Below, piece after piece: positions 8,495-16,458 of a DNA stretch of 64,000 nt (position 1 is its first letter; the number at the start of each line of letters is the position of its first letter). Below the pieces are notes generated by a model. That model did no database searches. It was not told where the DNA came from and worked only from the letters and a program-made list of their open reading frames with translations. Source of the stretch: Microbacterium sufflavum (GTDB taxonomy: Bacteria; Actinomycetota; Actinomycetes; Actinomycetales; Microbacteriaceae); the NCBI RefSeq assembly GCF_023091155.1, contig NZ_JAHWXK010000001.1:124001-188000 (forward strand). The letters run 5' to 3'. Made by a program: the position numbers and the translations under genes.

Positions 8495-9680
8495 CTCGTT
8501 CACCTCCTTCCTTCGTCGATCGTCCGGCTTTCGCCGCTGCGTTTCGAAGGCTCCATCTGGCGTCGCCCAGCACAGCGCGGAGGTCTCCCGCGTCGAGCCC
8601 GTGGAGCATCGGCCGACGCCCGCCCCACGACTGCTCGGCGGCCTCGGCGATGCTGTGCAGGAGCGCTGCGGCCGGCCGGGGCGGACTCGGAATCCGCCAC
8701 CGCTCGAGCAGCGCGTCGATGCCGTCCGCCGGGTCGAGGGGAAGGGCCACCGCGTGAGCGACACGCGCCCAGAAGTCCGCGAGACTCTCCCGGTCACCCC
8801 AGCGAGCGTCGCCCGCTCCGATTCGGCGCCAGACCGCGCCGATGACCGCCGCCGTCGCGACCATCTTGCGCACGCCCAGGTGAGAGGAAACCTCGTTCGC
8901 CAGATACCAGTGCCGCGCGCTGAAGGGATCGCCTCCACGCAGCGCCGCGCTGCGCTGCGTGGCTCCGCTCAGACGCGCGAGGCGCTGTCTCCCCGAGGGC
9001 GATCCGGCGTCGTGCGCCGCGGTCTCGAGCAGGGCCCTTCCGAGAGCGACGGCGTCGCTGTCGGCCCTCGGGCTTCGTTGGACGCTGGTCGCCGCACCCG
9101 CGATGCGCAAGAACGCCTCCAGCGCTCCCTCGCGCACCGCACCCGGGCTGAGGGTGGAGAAGTTCCACGGGTCGACCAGGGCGTGGCGGGGGCGGAGGGC
9201 GCGGCCGACGATCAGTCGAGAGCCCCGTTCGTTCGTGAGGATGCCGACGCCGTTCGTCTCCGACGAGGTCCCCAGCGTCGTCGGCACGGCCACGAGGTCG
9301 ACGGGCGGGAGTGCGTCGGGCAGGACGGTGAGCGCGGACAGCCGCGCGTGCCCGATGGCGTAGTCGAGGAGATGACCCCGGGCCAGCGCGAGCGCGGCGA
9401 TCTTGCCCGCGTCGAGGATGCTTCCACCTCCGACGGCCACCACCACCTCCGGCGGGCGGTCCATCATCTCGCGAGCGATCGCGACGACCGCTCTGACATC
9501 GGCGCGGCCGGTGTCGAGTGTCCGCGTGCGCACCGAGCGTCCGGTGGGAAGCGGGAGCACCGCGGCCGGATCTGCGATGACGAGCGCCTCACGCCCTGCC
9601 GTCAGCTGACGCGTCATCCGACGGGCGATCCCCGGTCCGTGCCAGAGAGTCGGAACGCGACCCGCGAATCCGCTGGTCAT
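8478..9680 (-). CDS. mpaB: Daptide-type RiPP dehydrogenase / oxidative decarboxylase (MpaB-like, Fe-ADH fold)
   Basis: 400 residues with the iron-containing alcohol dehydrogenase fold: dinucleotide-binding VAVGGGSILDAGK near residues 88-100, then VAVPTTLGTSSETN and VDPWN. In daptide pathways this enzyme oxidises and decarboxylates the C-terminal Thr of the precursor to give a ketone. The usual metal-site pattern of the family (D.L.H, later H...PHG) is not evident: the regions read EGALEAFLR and HLGVRKMV, so the Asp/His set looks degraded. The start overlaps mpaD (ATGA) and the 3' end overlaps precursor 1. Role from family and context, not tested. Confidence 0.87.
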   Translation of the reverse strand: MTSGFAGRVPTLWHGPGIARRMTRQLTAGREALVIADPAAVLPLPTGRSVRTRTLDTGRADVRAVVAIAREMMDRPPEVVVAVGGGSILDAGKIAALALARGHLLDYAIGHARLSALTVLPDALPPVDLVAVPTTLGTSSETNGVGILTNERGSRLIVGRALRPRHALVDPWNFSTLSPGAVREGALEAFLRIAGAATSVQRSPRADSDAVALGRALLETAAHDAGSPSGRQRLARLSGATQRSAALRGGDPFSARHWYLANEVSSHLGVRKMVATAAVIGAVWRRIGAGDARWGDRESLADFWARVAHAVALPLDPADGIDALLERWRIPSPPRPAAALLHSIAEAAEQSWGGRRPMLHGLDAGDLRAVLGDARWSLRNAAAKAGRSTKEGGERDGTTQ

Positions 9681-10936
9681 GAGAGCGCCCCACGTGCCTC
9701 GGCGAGGCCGGCGCGGACGGCGGTGTCGACCTCTCGCAGCTCCGGCGCGCCGAAACCGTACGCCGGGATCAGCTCGATCGCACTGGGCCCCGGATGCACG
9801 ACGACACCGTGATCGGCGATCGCGGAGACGACCCGCAGGACGGCGGCTCCGGAAAGCTCCTGTCCGTGCTCGTCACGAAGGGCAAGCCCGACGAAACACC
9901 CGCGACCGGTGCTGTCGGCGATCAGCTGCTCCGTCTTCCACGACCGCACCAGGTTCTGCAGTTCGACCGCCAGCGCCTGTGTCGCCGACTCCACGTCGAT
10001 ACGACGCAGCTCATCGATCACGGCGAGGATCGCTGCCGCGCACATCGGGGTCCCCGCTTGCGTCTCCCCGTGCACGAACGTCCATCCGCCGTCTGTGAAT
10101 GCGACGGCGATCTCCCGCCCCACCAGGAGTGCGGCGGCCCCCATCGCGCCGTTGGTCAACGCTTTCGACAGGATGAGCACGTCGGGTGCGGCGGGCCAGG
10201 TGTCGGTCGCGAACATCGTGCCCGTGCGGCCGAAACCCGTCGCGACCTCGTCGGCGACGACGAGGAAGCCGTACTCCTCGCGCAGGGCGAGAAGGCGATC
10301 GACGAACGCGTCGGAGAGCGCGTGCGCGCCGCTGCCCAGGATCGGTTCCACGACGACCGAGGCCACCCGCGAGCCCTCCCGTGCTATCAGGGTCGCCAGC
10401 TCCTCACCGTCGTCGTGCGCCGACACGTGCCGCACGGAGCGGCGGTCGACGGCGTACACGGACTGCAGGAGATCGTCACCGCTCAGGGCGTGACTGCCGT
10501 ACATCGTGCCGTGATAGCTGCCGCGGAGGCCGACGCTGATCGTCCGGTCCCGGCGCCCCTTCTGCGCCCAGTACTGGCGGACGAGTTTCATGGCTGCGTC
10601 GTTCGCCGCCCCGCCGGAGGTGGAGAAGATCACGCGGCGGTAGCGGAGCGAGCCGGCGAGGTCGATGAGAGCGTCCGCAGCGTGTTCGGCGTAGCGATGC
10701 GGAGCCCGGAAGAGGGAGAGATACGAGGCGTCGCGGCTCGCCCGACTCACGGCTTCGGCCACGGCAGGGTTGCCGAAGCCCAGCGGGACGTTCCACAGCC
10801 CGCTCGTCGCACAGAGCCGCGTCGAGCCGTCCGCGAAGGCAATCCGATGACCCGCGGCTCCGACCGCGACCCGGTCCGGCGTGAAGGTCGTGTCCGCCGG
10901 CAGCATCGAGGTCCAGAGGGCGTGCGGCGCGCTCAC
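9677..10936 (-). CDS. mpaD: Daptide-type RiPP aminotransferase (MpaD-like, class III PLP)
   Basis: 419-residue class III aminotransferase of the ornithine/GABA type. The PLP-contacting Asp is in VADEVATGFGRTG and the Schiff-base Lys in LILSKALTNGAMG, with the N-terminal substrate loop LWNVPLGFGNPAV. In daptides it transaminates the ketone left by MpaB to give the C-terminal amine that MpaM then dimethylates. It overlaps mpaC upstream and mpaB downstream by four bases each, so the three enzymes should be made together. A general metabolic role is unlikely given its place in the RiPP operon. Confidence 0.88.
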   Translation of the reverse strand: MSAPHALWTSMLPADTTFTPDRVAVGAAGHRIAFADGSTRLCATSGLWNVPLGFGNPAVAEAVSRASRDASYLSLFRAPHRYAEHAADALIDLAGSLRYRRVIFSTSGGAANDAAMKLVRQYWAQKGRRDRTISVGLRGSYHGTMYGSHALSGDDLLQSVYAVDRRSVRHVSAHDDGEELATLIAREGSRVASVVVEPILGSGAHALSDAFVDRLLALREEYGFLVVADEVATGFGRTGTMFATDTWPAAPDVLILSKALTNGAMGAAALLVGREIAVAFTDGGWTFVHGETQAGTPMCAAAILAVIDELRRIDVESATQALAVELQNLVRSWKTEQLIADSTGRGCFVGLALRDEHGQELSGAAVLRVVSAIADHGVVVHPGPSAIELIPAYGFGAPELREVDTAVRAGLAEARGALS

Positions 10937-11964
10937 CGCACGGCTCCTGTCGTCGAGGACGAGTCGACGGCTCGCCGCCCGCAGTGCACGCCGAGCGCAT
11001 CGATCGCTTCGAGGCAGAGCGAGAGCGCCTGGGACTTCGGCACCTCGAGCTGTCGCGCCACGCGCGCGGCCGCACTCTCCGTATCGCTGGACGTCTGCGT
11101 GACCGCCACGACCCTGGCCGCGTCGGGGGACAGCAGCTGCCGGCGCCGCGTCGTGAGATCCGCGAGCAGAAACCCGTCCCCCGTCTCGAGGAGAAGCGGA
11201 TCGGCGGTCCGGGGTTCGGCATCGCAGAGCCCGTCGTCGAAGGGCGTCCAGCCGAAGCCCGCGATCGCCGCGTCGGTGCTCGCGAGGGAGAGGGTTCTCA
11301 TCAGCTCCAGTGCCGTGAGGTATCGCCCGACCCAGCCCCGCGTGCGGAGGTCGTCGAGCACCCTGTCTCGGGGCATGACTCCGCCCACCAGGGCGGCCCC
11401 CGGCAGCGCTGCAGCGAGAAGAGACGGCAGCTCGGTGACCGCACCGACCACCTCGCCCTGCATGCCCGCCGAGACCCGCCCGTCGCTGCGGACGCGGACG
11501 GCACTCGGACGCATCAGCGCTACGGGAGAAGCGAGCGCGACGCGGTCCGCGAGGAGCACGCGGGCATCGAGCAGGGCGGCGGGAAACACGCCGGTGCGTC
11601 GAGCGAGCTCCGCATCGTCGAGGAATGCCCGCCAGCTCGTCTCATCGGAGAATCCGACGGCGATCGGATCCACGATCTGTACGAAGGCCGCCGCGATGTA
11701 GTCCTGGCGCTCGACGCCGTGCGGGCCGAGGAACAGCTCATCGCCGACGTCGTCCCACCCACCCCCGTAGCGGATGACCTCGGCGTGGGTCTCGCACGGC
11801 TCGCTCCCATCCGGCAGGAAGACCGCGTCGCGGCCTTCGGCGGCCGCCAGGACCTGGTGGGCGGGGGCGTCCCGGTCCACGAAGAACACCCGCGAGTAAT
11901 GATGGCGCTCACCGGTTATCCACTCGCGCAGAGCGCGCGCACCGATGATCTCATCGCCCGACAT
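10933..11964 (-). CDS. mpaC: Daptide biosynthesis RiPP recognition protein (MpaC-like)
   Basis: 343 residues, first gene of the operon. The N-terminal ~240 residues have no motif I recognise. The C-terminal stretch (~residues 250-335: LLLETGDGFLLADLTTRRRQLL...ARVARQLEVPKSQALSLCLEAID) reads like a PqqD-type RiPP recognition element: beta strands followed by a winged helix. That would bind the acidic leader block shared by the three precursors and present them to MpaB. GAGGGA eight bases before ATG 11964 is the ribosome binding site. Its four-base overlap with mpaD supports a MpaB/C/D unit. Confidence 0.82.
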   Translation of the reverse strand: MSGDEIIGARALREWITGERHHYSRVFFVDRDAPAHQVLAAAEGRDAVFLPDGSEPCETHAEVIRYGGGWDDVGDELFLGPHGVERQDYIAAAFVQIVDPIAVGFSDETSWRAFLDDAELARRTGVFPAALLDARVLLADRVALASPVALMRPSAVRVRSDGRVSAGMQGEVVGAVTELPSLLAAALPGAALVGGVMPRDRVLDDLRTRGWVGRYLTALELMRTLSLASTDAAIAGFGWTPFDDGLCDAEPRTADPLLLETGDGFLLADLTTRRRQLLSPDAARVVAVTQTSSDTESAAARVARQLEVPKSQALSLCLEAIDALGVHCGRRAVDSSSTTGAVR

Positions 11965-12041
11965 CAGGGCGTCCCTCTTTTTTGCGCTCGCATGATTCCC
12001 CCGGAGTGCGACCTCCCCAGTGTCGGTCGCGTCCTCACTTG

Positions 12042-12070
12042 AGGTTATAGAGCGGCCTCGTGAGGTGCAA
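12042..12070 (-). promoter_or_regulatory. Candidate promoter of the mpa (daptide) operon
   Basis: On the minus strand TTGCAC (12070-12065) is followed by TATAAC (15-base spacer) or TAACCT (17-base spacer), about 80 bases before mpaC. The surrounding ~50 bases are conspicuously AT-rich for this genome (TATAACCT, AATATT). No other promoter-like sequence is seen before the operon. Confidence 0.45.
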
Positions 12071-12157
12071 TATTACACATATGCCTCTTCGGATGACGTC
12101 CCCGGGCCCGGTCACGCGCACCACATCGCATCGGATAGGATGGACAGGTTGTTCCCT

Positions 12158-12245
12158 GGTGACGTGTCCGAGCGGCCGAAGGAGCACGCTTGGAAAGCGT
12201 GTGTTGTGCAAGCAACCGCGGGTTCGAATCCCGCCGTCACCGCCA
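12158..12245 (+). tRNA. tRNA-Ser (GGA anticodon)
   Basis: 88 bases including an encoded CCA. The acceptor stem GGTGACG pairs with CGTCACC, the anticodon stem CACGC/GCGTG encloses TTGGAAA (anticodon GGA), a class II variable arm is present, and the T loop GGTTCGAATCC is canonical. It is divergent from the daptide operon. Confidence 0.96.
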
Positions 12246-12249
12246 GAAA
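12229..12249 (+). repeat. tRNA-Ser 3' end, copy 1 of a 21-bp direct repeat
   Basis: The last 17 bases of tRNA-Ser including CCA plus four bases beyond recur exactly at 12342-12362. Such a tRNA-end duplication is the form an attachment-site pair takes after integration at a tRNA gene. Confidence 0.6.
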
Positions 12250-12292
12250 GCCAGAAGGGTCTCCGCGCCAGCGGGGGCCCTTCTGGCTTTCT
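12245..12292 (+). terminator. Terminator after tRNA-Ser
   Basis: A perfect 15-bp stem (12245-12259 with 12278-12292) begins at the last base of the tRNA CCA and ends in TTTCT. It is a strong rho-independent-type hairpin. Confidence 0.85.
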
Positions 12293-12341
12293 CCCGAGCA
12301 TCGTGGGATTCGGGGAGGAGTGAGCGCAGCGAGCACCGGAG

Positions 12342-12362
12342 TCCCGCCGTCACCGCCAGAAA
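12342..12362 (+). repeat. Second copy of the tRNA-Ser 3' end (att-like)
   Basis: 21 bases identical to 12229-12249, without the rest of a tRNA. The 92 bases between the copies hold the terminator and no gene. It could be an old attachment scar or a simple short duplication. Confidence 0.55.
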
Positions 12363-12365
12363 CGA

Positions 12366-12393
12366 GAAGGCCCCCGCCGTTGCGGGGGCCTTC
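12366..12393. terminator. Bidirectional terminator
   Basis: A 12-bp stem GAAGGCCCCCGC / GCGGGGGCCTTC with a CGTT loop lies between the tRNA unit (+) and the end of the acetyltransferase gene (-), so it can serve both strands. Confidence 0.8.
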
Positions 12394-12412
12394 GTCGTCG
12401 GATGGGGAGCGC

Positions 12413-13030
12413 TCAGCGCGCCCCGGCCTCGTCATCGAAGCGCACGCCGTAGGTGATGCCGCCGGGGGTCTCCGCGAGACGGGTCATGCCGAGCCGGTCG
12501 TAGAACGCCGCCGCACCCGCGTTGGCCGGATCCATGCCCAGGTGCAGGGCGGGCACACCGCGGCGGCGGAGCTCGTCGAACAGCGTCTCCACCAGGCGCC
12601 GCCCCATCCCCTGCCCCTGCGTCTCGGGCAGCAGGTCGATGTGCAGGTGGGCCGGGTACGCGGCGGCGTGCGGCTCGGCGCCGGGCTCGCGCGTGTAGGC
12701 GTAGTCGATCAGGCGGCTCTCGCGTCCGTCCACGGTCTCGGGGCGCGGGTAGCGCTCGTGGAACGGAGGCCACCACACGTCGCGGAACCAGGCGTAGAAC
12801 GCGTCGGTGTCGTCGGTCGCGACGAGGTAGCCGATCGCCCGGCCGTCGTCTCCCTCCACGACCCACGCGAGGTCGGGGTGGCGCTCCACGTACGGCACGG
12901 CGAACAGCGCGCCCCACAGGTCGTCGTCCGACAGGATGCCGGTGGCGTCACCGCCGGCATCGGCGGTCTTGAGACAGATCTCGTACATCGCGGCACGGTC
13001 GGTGGGCCGGTAGGGGCGGATACGCGCCAC
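12413..13030 (-). CDS. GNAT-family N-acetyltransferase
   Basis: 205 residues starting MARIRPYRPTDRAAM, a typical GNAT N-terminus. The acetyl-CoA pyrophosphate loop is QGQGMGRRLVETL near residues 138-150, and LHLGMDPANAGAAAFYDRLGM near 165-185 is the usual GNAT beta-6/7 region. It is about 40 residues longer than a minimal GNAT because of an insert around residues 85-115. The acceptor substrate is unknown. The ribosome binding site GAGGAG precedes the start. It ends beside the bidirectional terminator and follows the PAP2 gene in the same direction. Confidence 0.85.
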   Translation of the reverse strand: MARIRPYRPTDRAAMYEICLKTADAGGDATGILSDDDLWGALFAVPYVERHPDLAWVVEGDDGRAIGYLVATDDTDAFYAWFRDVWWPPFHERYPRPETVDGRESRLIDYAYTREPGAEPHAAAYPAHLHIDLLPETQGQGMGRRLVETLFDELRRRGVPALHLGMDPANAGAAAFYDRLGMTRLAETPGGITYGVRFDDEAGAR

Positions 13031-13050
13031 GGAGCACTCCTCGGGTCGGG

Positions 13051-13695
13051 TCAGGTCTGGCTCAGCCTATCGGCGCGGGCGGCACGGTCCGCCACGTCGG
13101 CGCGCACCCACGGCAGCAGCCAGGCGGCGAGCGCCAGCACCACACCCGCACCGACGAGAGCACCGCCGAGCGTGTCCGTCGCCCAGTGCACCGACAGGAA
13201 CGTGCGCGACAGCGCCATCGCCAGCACCCAGACCGCTCCGGCGATCGCCGTCCAGACGCGGGGGAAGAGGACCCAGACGACCACCGCGATGGTCGCGGCG
13301 TTCGCGGTGTGCCCAGACGGGAAGGAGCCGTAGTCGCTCACCACGAGCATGTCGTCGGGACGAGCGCGCCCGAAGATGTTCTTCAGCAGCTGCACCGCTC
13401 CGGCACTCGCGAGGAAGCAGATCGCTGCGAACAGCGCCCCTCGCCAGCGCCGCAGCAGCAGGAGGATCAGGATCGCCAGGAGCGGGACCCCGAGGATGGC
13501 GACCCAGCCGCCACCGATCCAGTTCAGCACCAGGGCGAAGTCGAGCATCCAGTCGGCACGGATGCGCACGATCGTCTCGTTCCACCACCGGTCGAACCCG
13601 AAGGTCTGCGGGGAGGTGAGCACGACGACCGCGCCCAGTGCGGTGGCCAGGAGCAGGCAGGCGACGCCCCACCAGAGCAGCATCCGTCGATTCAT
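13051..13695 (-). CDS. PAP2-family membrane phosphatase
   Basis: 214 residues with about six hydrophobic segments and the complete three-part acid phosphatase signature: KNIFGRARP (motif 1), PSGHTANA (motif 2) and SRTFLSVHWATDTLGG (motif 3) with both catalytic His residues. Family members dephosphorylate lipid phosphates such as phosphatidic acid or undecaprenyl pyrophosphate at the outer face of the membrane; which applies here is not clear. It lies downstream of the MFS gene with a 30-base gap and upstream of the GNAT gene. Confidence 0.9.
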   Translation of the reverse strand: MNRRMLLWWGVACLLLATALGAVVVLTSPQTFGFDRWWNETIVRIRADWMLDFALVLNWIGGGWVAILGVPLLAILILLLLRRWRGALFAAICFLASAGAVQLLKNIFGRARPDDMLVVSDYGSFPSGHTANAATIAVVVWVLFPRVWTAIAGAVWVLAMALSRTFLSVHWATDTLGGALVGAGVVLALAAWLLPWVRADVADRAARADRLSQT

Positions 13696-13725
13696 CGTCC
13701 TATTCTGACCGATGCTCGTGCGACC

Positions 13726-15096
13726 TCAGGGCGTCAGCATGCCGACGGTGCGCGGGCGCACCACGAACCACAGGGCGAGGATGCCCACCGCGGCGCAGCC
13801 CACCATGACCGAGGCCATGGTGGTCGCGGTGATCCCCGCGTCCTGCGAGATCCAGCCCACCAGCGGGGAGATGAGCCCCGCGACACCGAAGTTCGTCGCG
13901 CCGATGATCGACGCGGCGGTGCCTGCGGCCTTGCCGTGACGGTCGAGCGCGAGCACCTGCACGTTCGGGAACGTGAAGCCGCAGGCGGTCATGAACACGA
14001 ACAGCGGGATCACGGTCCCCCACAGGCCGAGGCCGAGCTGGTCGGTGATGACGATGGCGGAGGCGGCGAGCAGCAGCACCGCGGTGGAGTACGCCATGAC
14101 CCACTGCGGCCCGAAGCGCGCGGCGAGGCGCGACGCGGTCTGCACGCCGATCACGACGCCGAGGGAGTTCACCGCGAACAGCAGCCCGTACTGCTGCGGG
14201 TCGAGCCCGTGCGTCACCTGGAACAGGAACGGCGACGCCGACAGGTACGAGAACAGGCCGGAGAACGTCATGCCGCCGATCACGAGCACCCCGAGGAACA
14301 CCCGGTCGGTCAGCACGGACCGGTACCGCTCGCGCATCGTCGCGCCACCGGGGTCCTTGCGTCGCGCGACCGGGAGGGTCTCCCGGATGAACAGCACCGT
14401 CGACACGAGCATCACCACGCCGTAGGCCGCGAGCACGCCGAAGATCCCGCGCCAGGGCATGAGCGTCAGCAGCCACGAGCCGATCAGCGGAGCGATCACG
14501 GGTGCCACGCCGGACACGAGCGCGAGCCGCGAGAGCATCACCACCAGGCGTCGCCCGCCGAACAGGTCGCGCACCACGGCCATCGCGACCACACCGCCCG
14601 CCGCGGCGCCGATGCCCATCAGCACCCGGGCGGCACCGAGCAGCGGCAGGTCGGGGGCGAACGCGGCACCGAGGCTGGCCAGCACGTGCAGCGCGGTCAC
14701 GGCGATGAGCGGAGTGCGGCGGCCGATCTTGTCGCTGAGCGGTCCGACGATGAGCTGACCGAGCGCGAAGCCGATCATGGTGCCGGTCAGGGTGAGCTGG
14801 ATCGCGGCGGCCGTGGTCTGGAAGTCCTCCTCCAGCACGGGGAACGCGGGCAGGTAGAGGTCGATCGTGAACGGCCCGAGGGCCGTGAGGGCTCCGAGCA
14901 GGATGATCGTGAGCGTGCGACGTCCGAGCGGGATCGCGTCGCCCGGGTGCAGCATGATCGGCGCGGTGGCCGGGTTCGATCCGAGCGTGCGGATGGCACC
15001 GGTGGGCGACGAGGCGCGGATGCTGCCGGTCGCGGTGCGTTCGGGCGCGGGCCCGGGGGTGGTCGGAGTGCTGTTGGTGCGAGGGGCGTCGGACAC
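13726..15096 (-). CDS. Multidrug efflux MFS transporter, Bcr/CflA type
   Basis: 456 residues. A Pro/Thr/Ser-rich cytoplasmic N-terminus of ~55 residues is followed by twelve hydrophobic segments. The first carries ALGPFTIDLYLPAFP and the loop after helix 2 carries GPLSDKIGRRTPL, both typical of Bcr/CflA drug:proton antiporters. GTG at 15096 is chosen because AAGGA lies five bases upstream; an in-frame ATG at 15156 would add 20 residues without a better ribosome binding site. Substrates (bicyclomycin, chloramphenicol-like compounds) cannot be told from sequence. Confidence 0.88.
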   Translation of the reverse strand: MSDAPRTNSTPTTPGPAPERTATGSIRASSPTGAIRTLGSNPATAPIMLHPGDAIPLGRRTLTIILLGALTALGPFTIDLYLPAFPVLEEDFQTTAAAIQLTLTGTMIGFALGQLIVGPLSDKIGRRTPLIAVTALHVLASLGAAFAPDLPLLGAARVLMGIGAAAGGVVAMAVVRDLFGGRRLVVMLSRLALVSGVAPVIAPLIGSWLLTLMPWRGIFGVLAAYGVVMLVSTVLFIRETLPVARRKDPGGATMRERYRSVLTDRVFLGVLVIGGMTFSGLFSYLSASPFLFQVTHGLDPQQYGLLFAVNSLGVVIGVQTASRLAARFGPQWVMAYSTAVLLLAASAIVITDQLGLGLWGTVIPLFVFMTACGFTFPNVQVLALDRHGKAAGTAASIIGATNFGVAGLISPLVGWISQDAGITATTMASVMVGCAAVGILALWFVVRPRTVGMLTP

Positions 15097-15190
15097 GAGG
15101 TCCTTCCAGAATCGGCGGAGCGTGGTCGAATCGATTCGGCCAGGGGAACCCTTCATGCTACCGTCGCCGCCTCGTCCAGCGGGACGGCGA

Positions 15191-15220
15191 ACGCACCCCC
15201 GGAGCGCTCCGGGGGTGCGT
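15191..15220. terminator. Perfect 30-bp palindromic terminator
   Basis: ACGCACCCCCGGAGC followed directly by its reverse complement forms a 15-bp perfect inverted repeat downstream of the cystathionine gamma-synthase gene. Confidence 0.8.
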
Positions 15221-15252
15221 CGTCGATCCCGTACGGGGAGTGCTGAGGCCGG

Positions 15253-16404
15253 TCAGCCGAGGCGCGCGAGGCCCTCCTCGAGATCCGCGATCAGATCCGT
15301 GACGTCCTCGATGCCGACCGACAGCCGCACCACGTTCTCGGGCACCGCGAGCTCGGTCCCGCGCACCGAGGCGTGCGTCATCTCCGGCGGGTAGCCGATC
15401 AGCGACTCGACCCCGCCGAGCGACTCGGCCAGCTGGAACACGCTCGTGCTCTCCGCGAACGACCGCGCCGCCTCGGCACCGGCCGCGAGCCCGAGCGACA
15501 GCATGCCGCCGAAGCCGCTCATCTGCCGCGCCGCCACCGCGTGACCCGGGTGCGACGACAGGCCGGGGTAGTACACCTCGGCGAACTCCGGTCGCGCGGC
15601 CGCCCACTCCGCGATCGCCTGGGCGTTCTCGGAGTGCTGCCGCATGCGCACCGCGAGGGTCTTGATGCCGCGGGTGGTGAGCCAGGCGTCCAGCGGCGCC
15701 GAGACCGCACCCACCGCGAACTGCTGGAACTTGACCGGCTCCACGAAGCGGTCGTCGCCGAACACCACGGCCCCGCCGAGCACATCGGAGTGCCCGCCGA
15801 GGTACTTCGTGGTGGAGTGCACGACCAGGTCGGCGCCGAGCGCCAGCGGCTGCTGCAGCGCGGGCGACGCGAACGTGTTGTCCACCACCACGAGCACCCC
15901 GGCCGCGTGGGCGATCTCGACGATCAGCGCGATGTCGACCACCTTCAGCAGCGGGTTGCTCGGCGTCTCCAGCCAGACGATCCGCGTCTCGGGGCGGATC
16001 GCCGCCCGGAGAGCATCCGGGTCGGACAGCTCGGCGGTCGTGGTGACGATGCCCCACGGCGCCAGCACCTTCGTCAGCAGACGGTAGGTCCCGCCGTAGA
16101 CGTCGTTGCCGAGCAGCACGTGGTCGCCCGGCTTCAGGATGCCGCGCAGCAGCGCATCCTCCGCGGCGAGCCCCGACGCGAACGACAGCGCGCTCACGCC
16201 GCCCTCCAGAGCCGCGAGCTGCGTCTCCAGCGACGACCGCGTCGGGTTGCCCGCGCGGTTGTACTCGTAGCCGTCGCGGAAGCCGCCGATGCCGTCCTGC
16301 ACGTGGGTCGAGGACTGATAGATCGGCGGGATGATCGCCCCGGTGGTCGGGTCGGGCGCTTGGCCCGCGTGGATGGCTCGGGTGGCGAAGGCGTGCTCGG
16401 ACAT
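15253..16404 (-). CDS. Cystathionine gamma-synthase / gamma-lyase (Cys/Met metabolism PLP enzyme)
   Basis: 383 residues of the Cys/Met PLP family: YEYNRAGNPTRSSLE near residues 45-60, the PLP phosphate region FASGLAAEDA, and the Schiff-base Lys in HSTTKYLGGHSD near residue 202. It lies 54 bases downstream of cystathionine beta-synthase on the same strand. The pair fits reverse transsulfuration (homocysteine to cysteine), favouring a lyase role, but synthase and lyase cannot be separated by eye. The start ATG 16404 has no Shine-Dalgarno; TAGGCT ends six bases upstream, so it can be transcribed separately as a leaderless mRNA. Confidence 0.88.
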   Translation of the reverse strand: MSEHAFATRAIHAGQAPDPTTGAIIPPIYQSSTHVQDGIGGFRDGYEYNRAGNPTRSSLETQLAALEGGVSALSFASGLAAEDALLRGILKPGDHVLLGNDVYGGTYRLLTKVLAPWGIVTTTAELSDPDALRAAIRPETRIVWLETPSNPLLKVVDIALIVEIAHAAGVLVVVDNTFASPALQQPLALGADLVVHSTTKYLGGHSDVLGGAVVFGDDRFVEPVKFQQFAVGAVSAPLDAWLTTRGIKTLAVRMRQHSENAQAIAEWAAARPEFAEVYYPGLSSHPGHAVAARQMSGFGGMLSLGLAAGAEAARSFAESTSVFQLAESLGGVESLIGYPPEMTHASVRGTELAVPENVVRLSVGIEDVTDLIADLEEGLARLG

Positions 16405-16410
16405 GTCCTC

Positions 16411-16416
16411 AGCCTA
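16411..16416 (-). promoter_or_regulatory. -10 element of leaderless promoter for the cystathionine gamma-synthase gene
   Basis: TAGGCT on the minus strand, exactly six bases before the ATG, inside the 54-base gap after the cystathionine beta-synthase gene. Confidence 0.5.
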
Positions 16417-16458
16417 CGACCGGGCTTCGCGCGCCGACGGCCCCTGTTACGCCCCGCG

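Noticed and set aside
9677..10936. Daptide-cluster aminotransferase as a GABA or ornithine metabolic enzyme
   Set aside because: It is embedded by four-base overlaps between the recognition protein and dehydrogenase of the RiPP operon, and a separate gabT exists at 60.7-62.1 kb.
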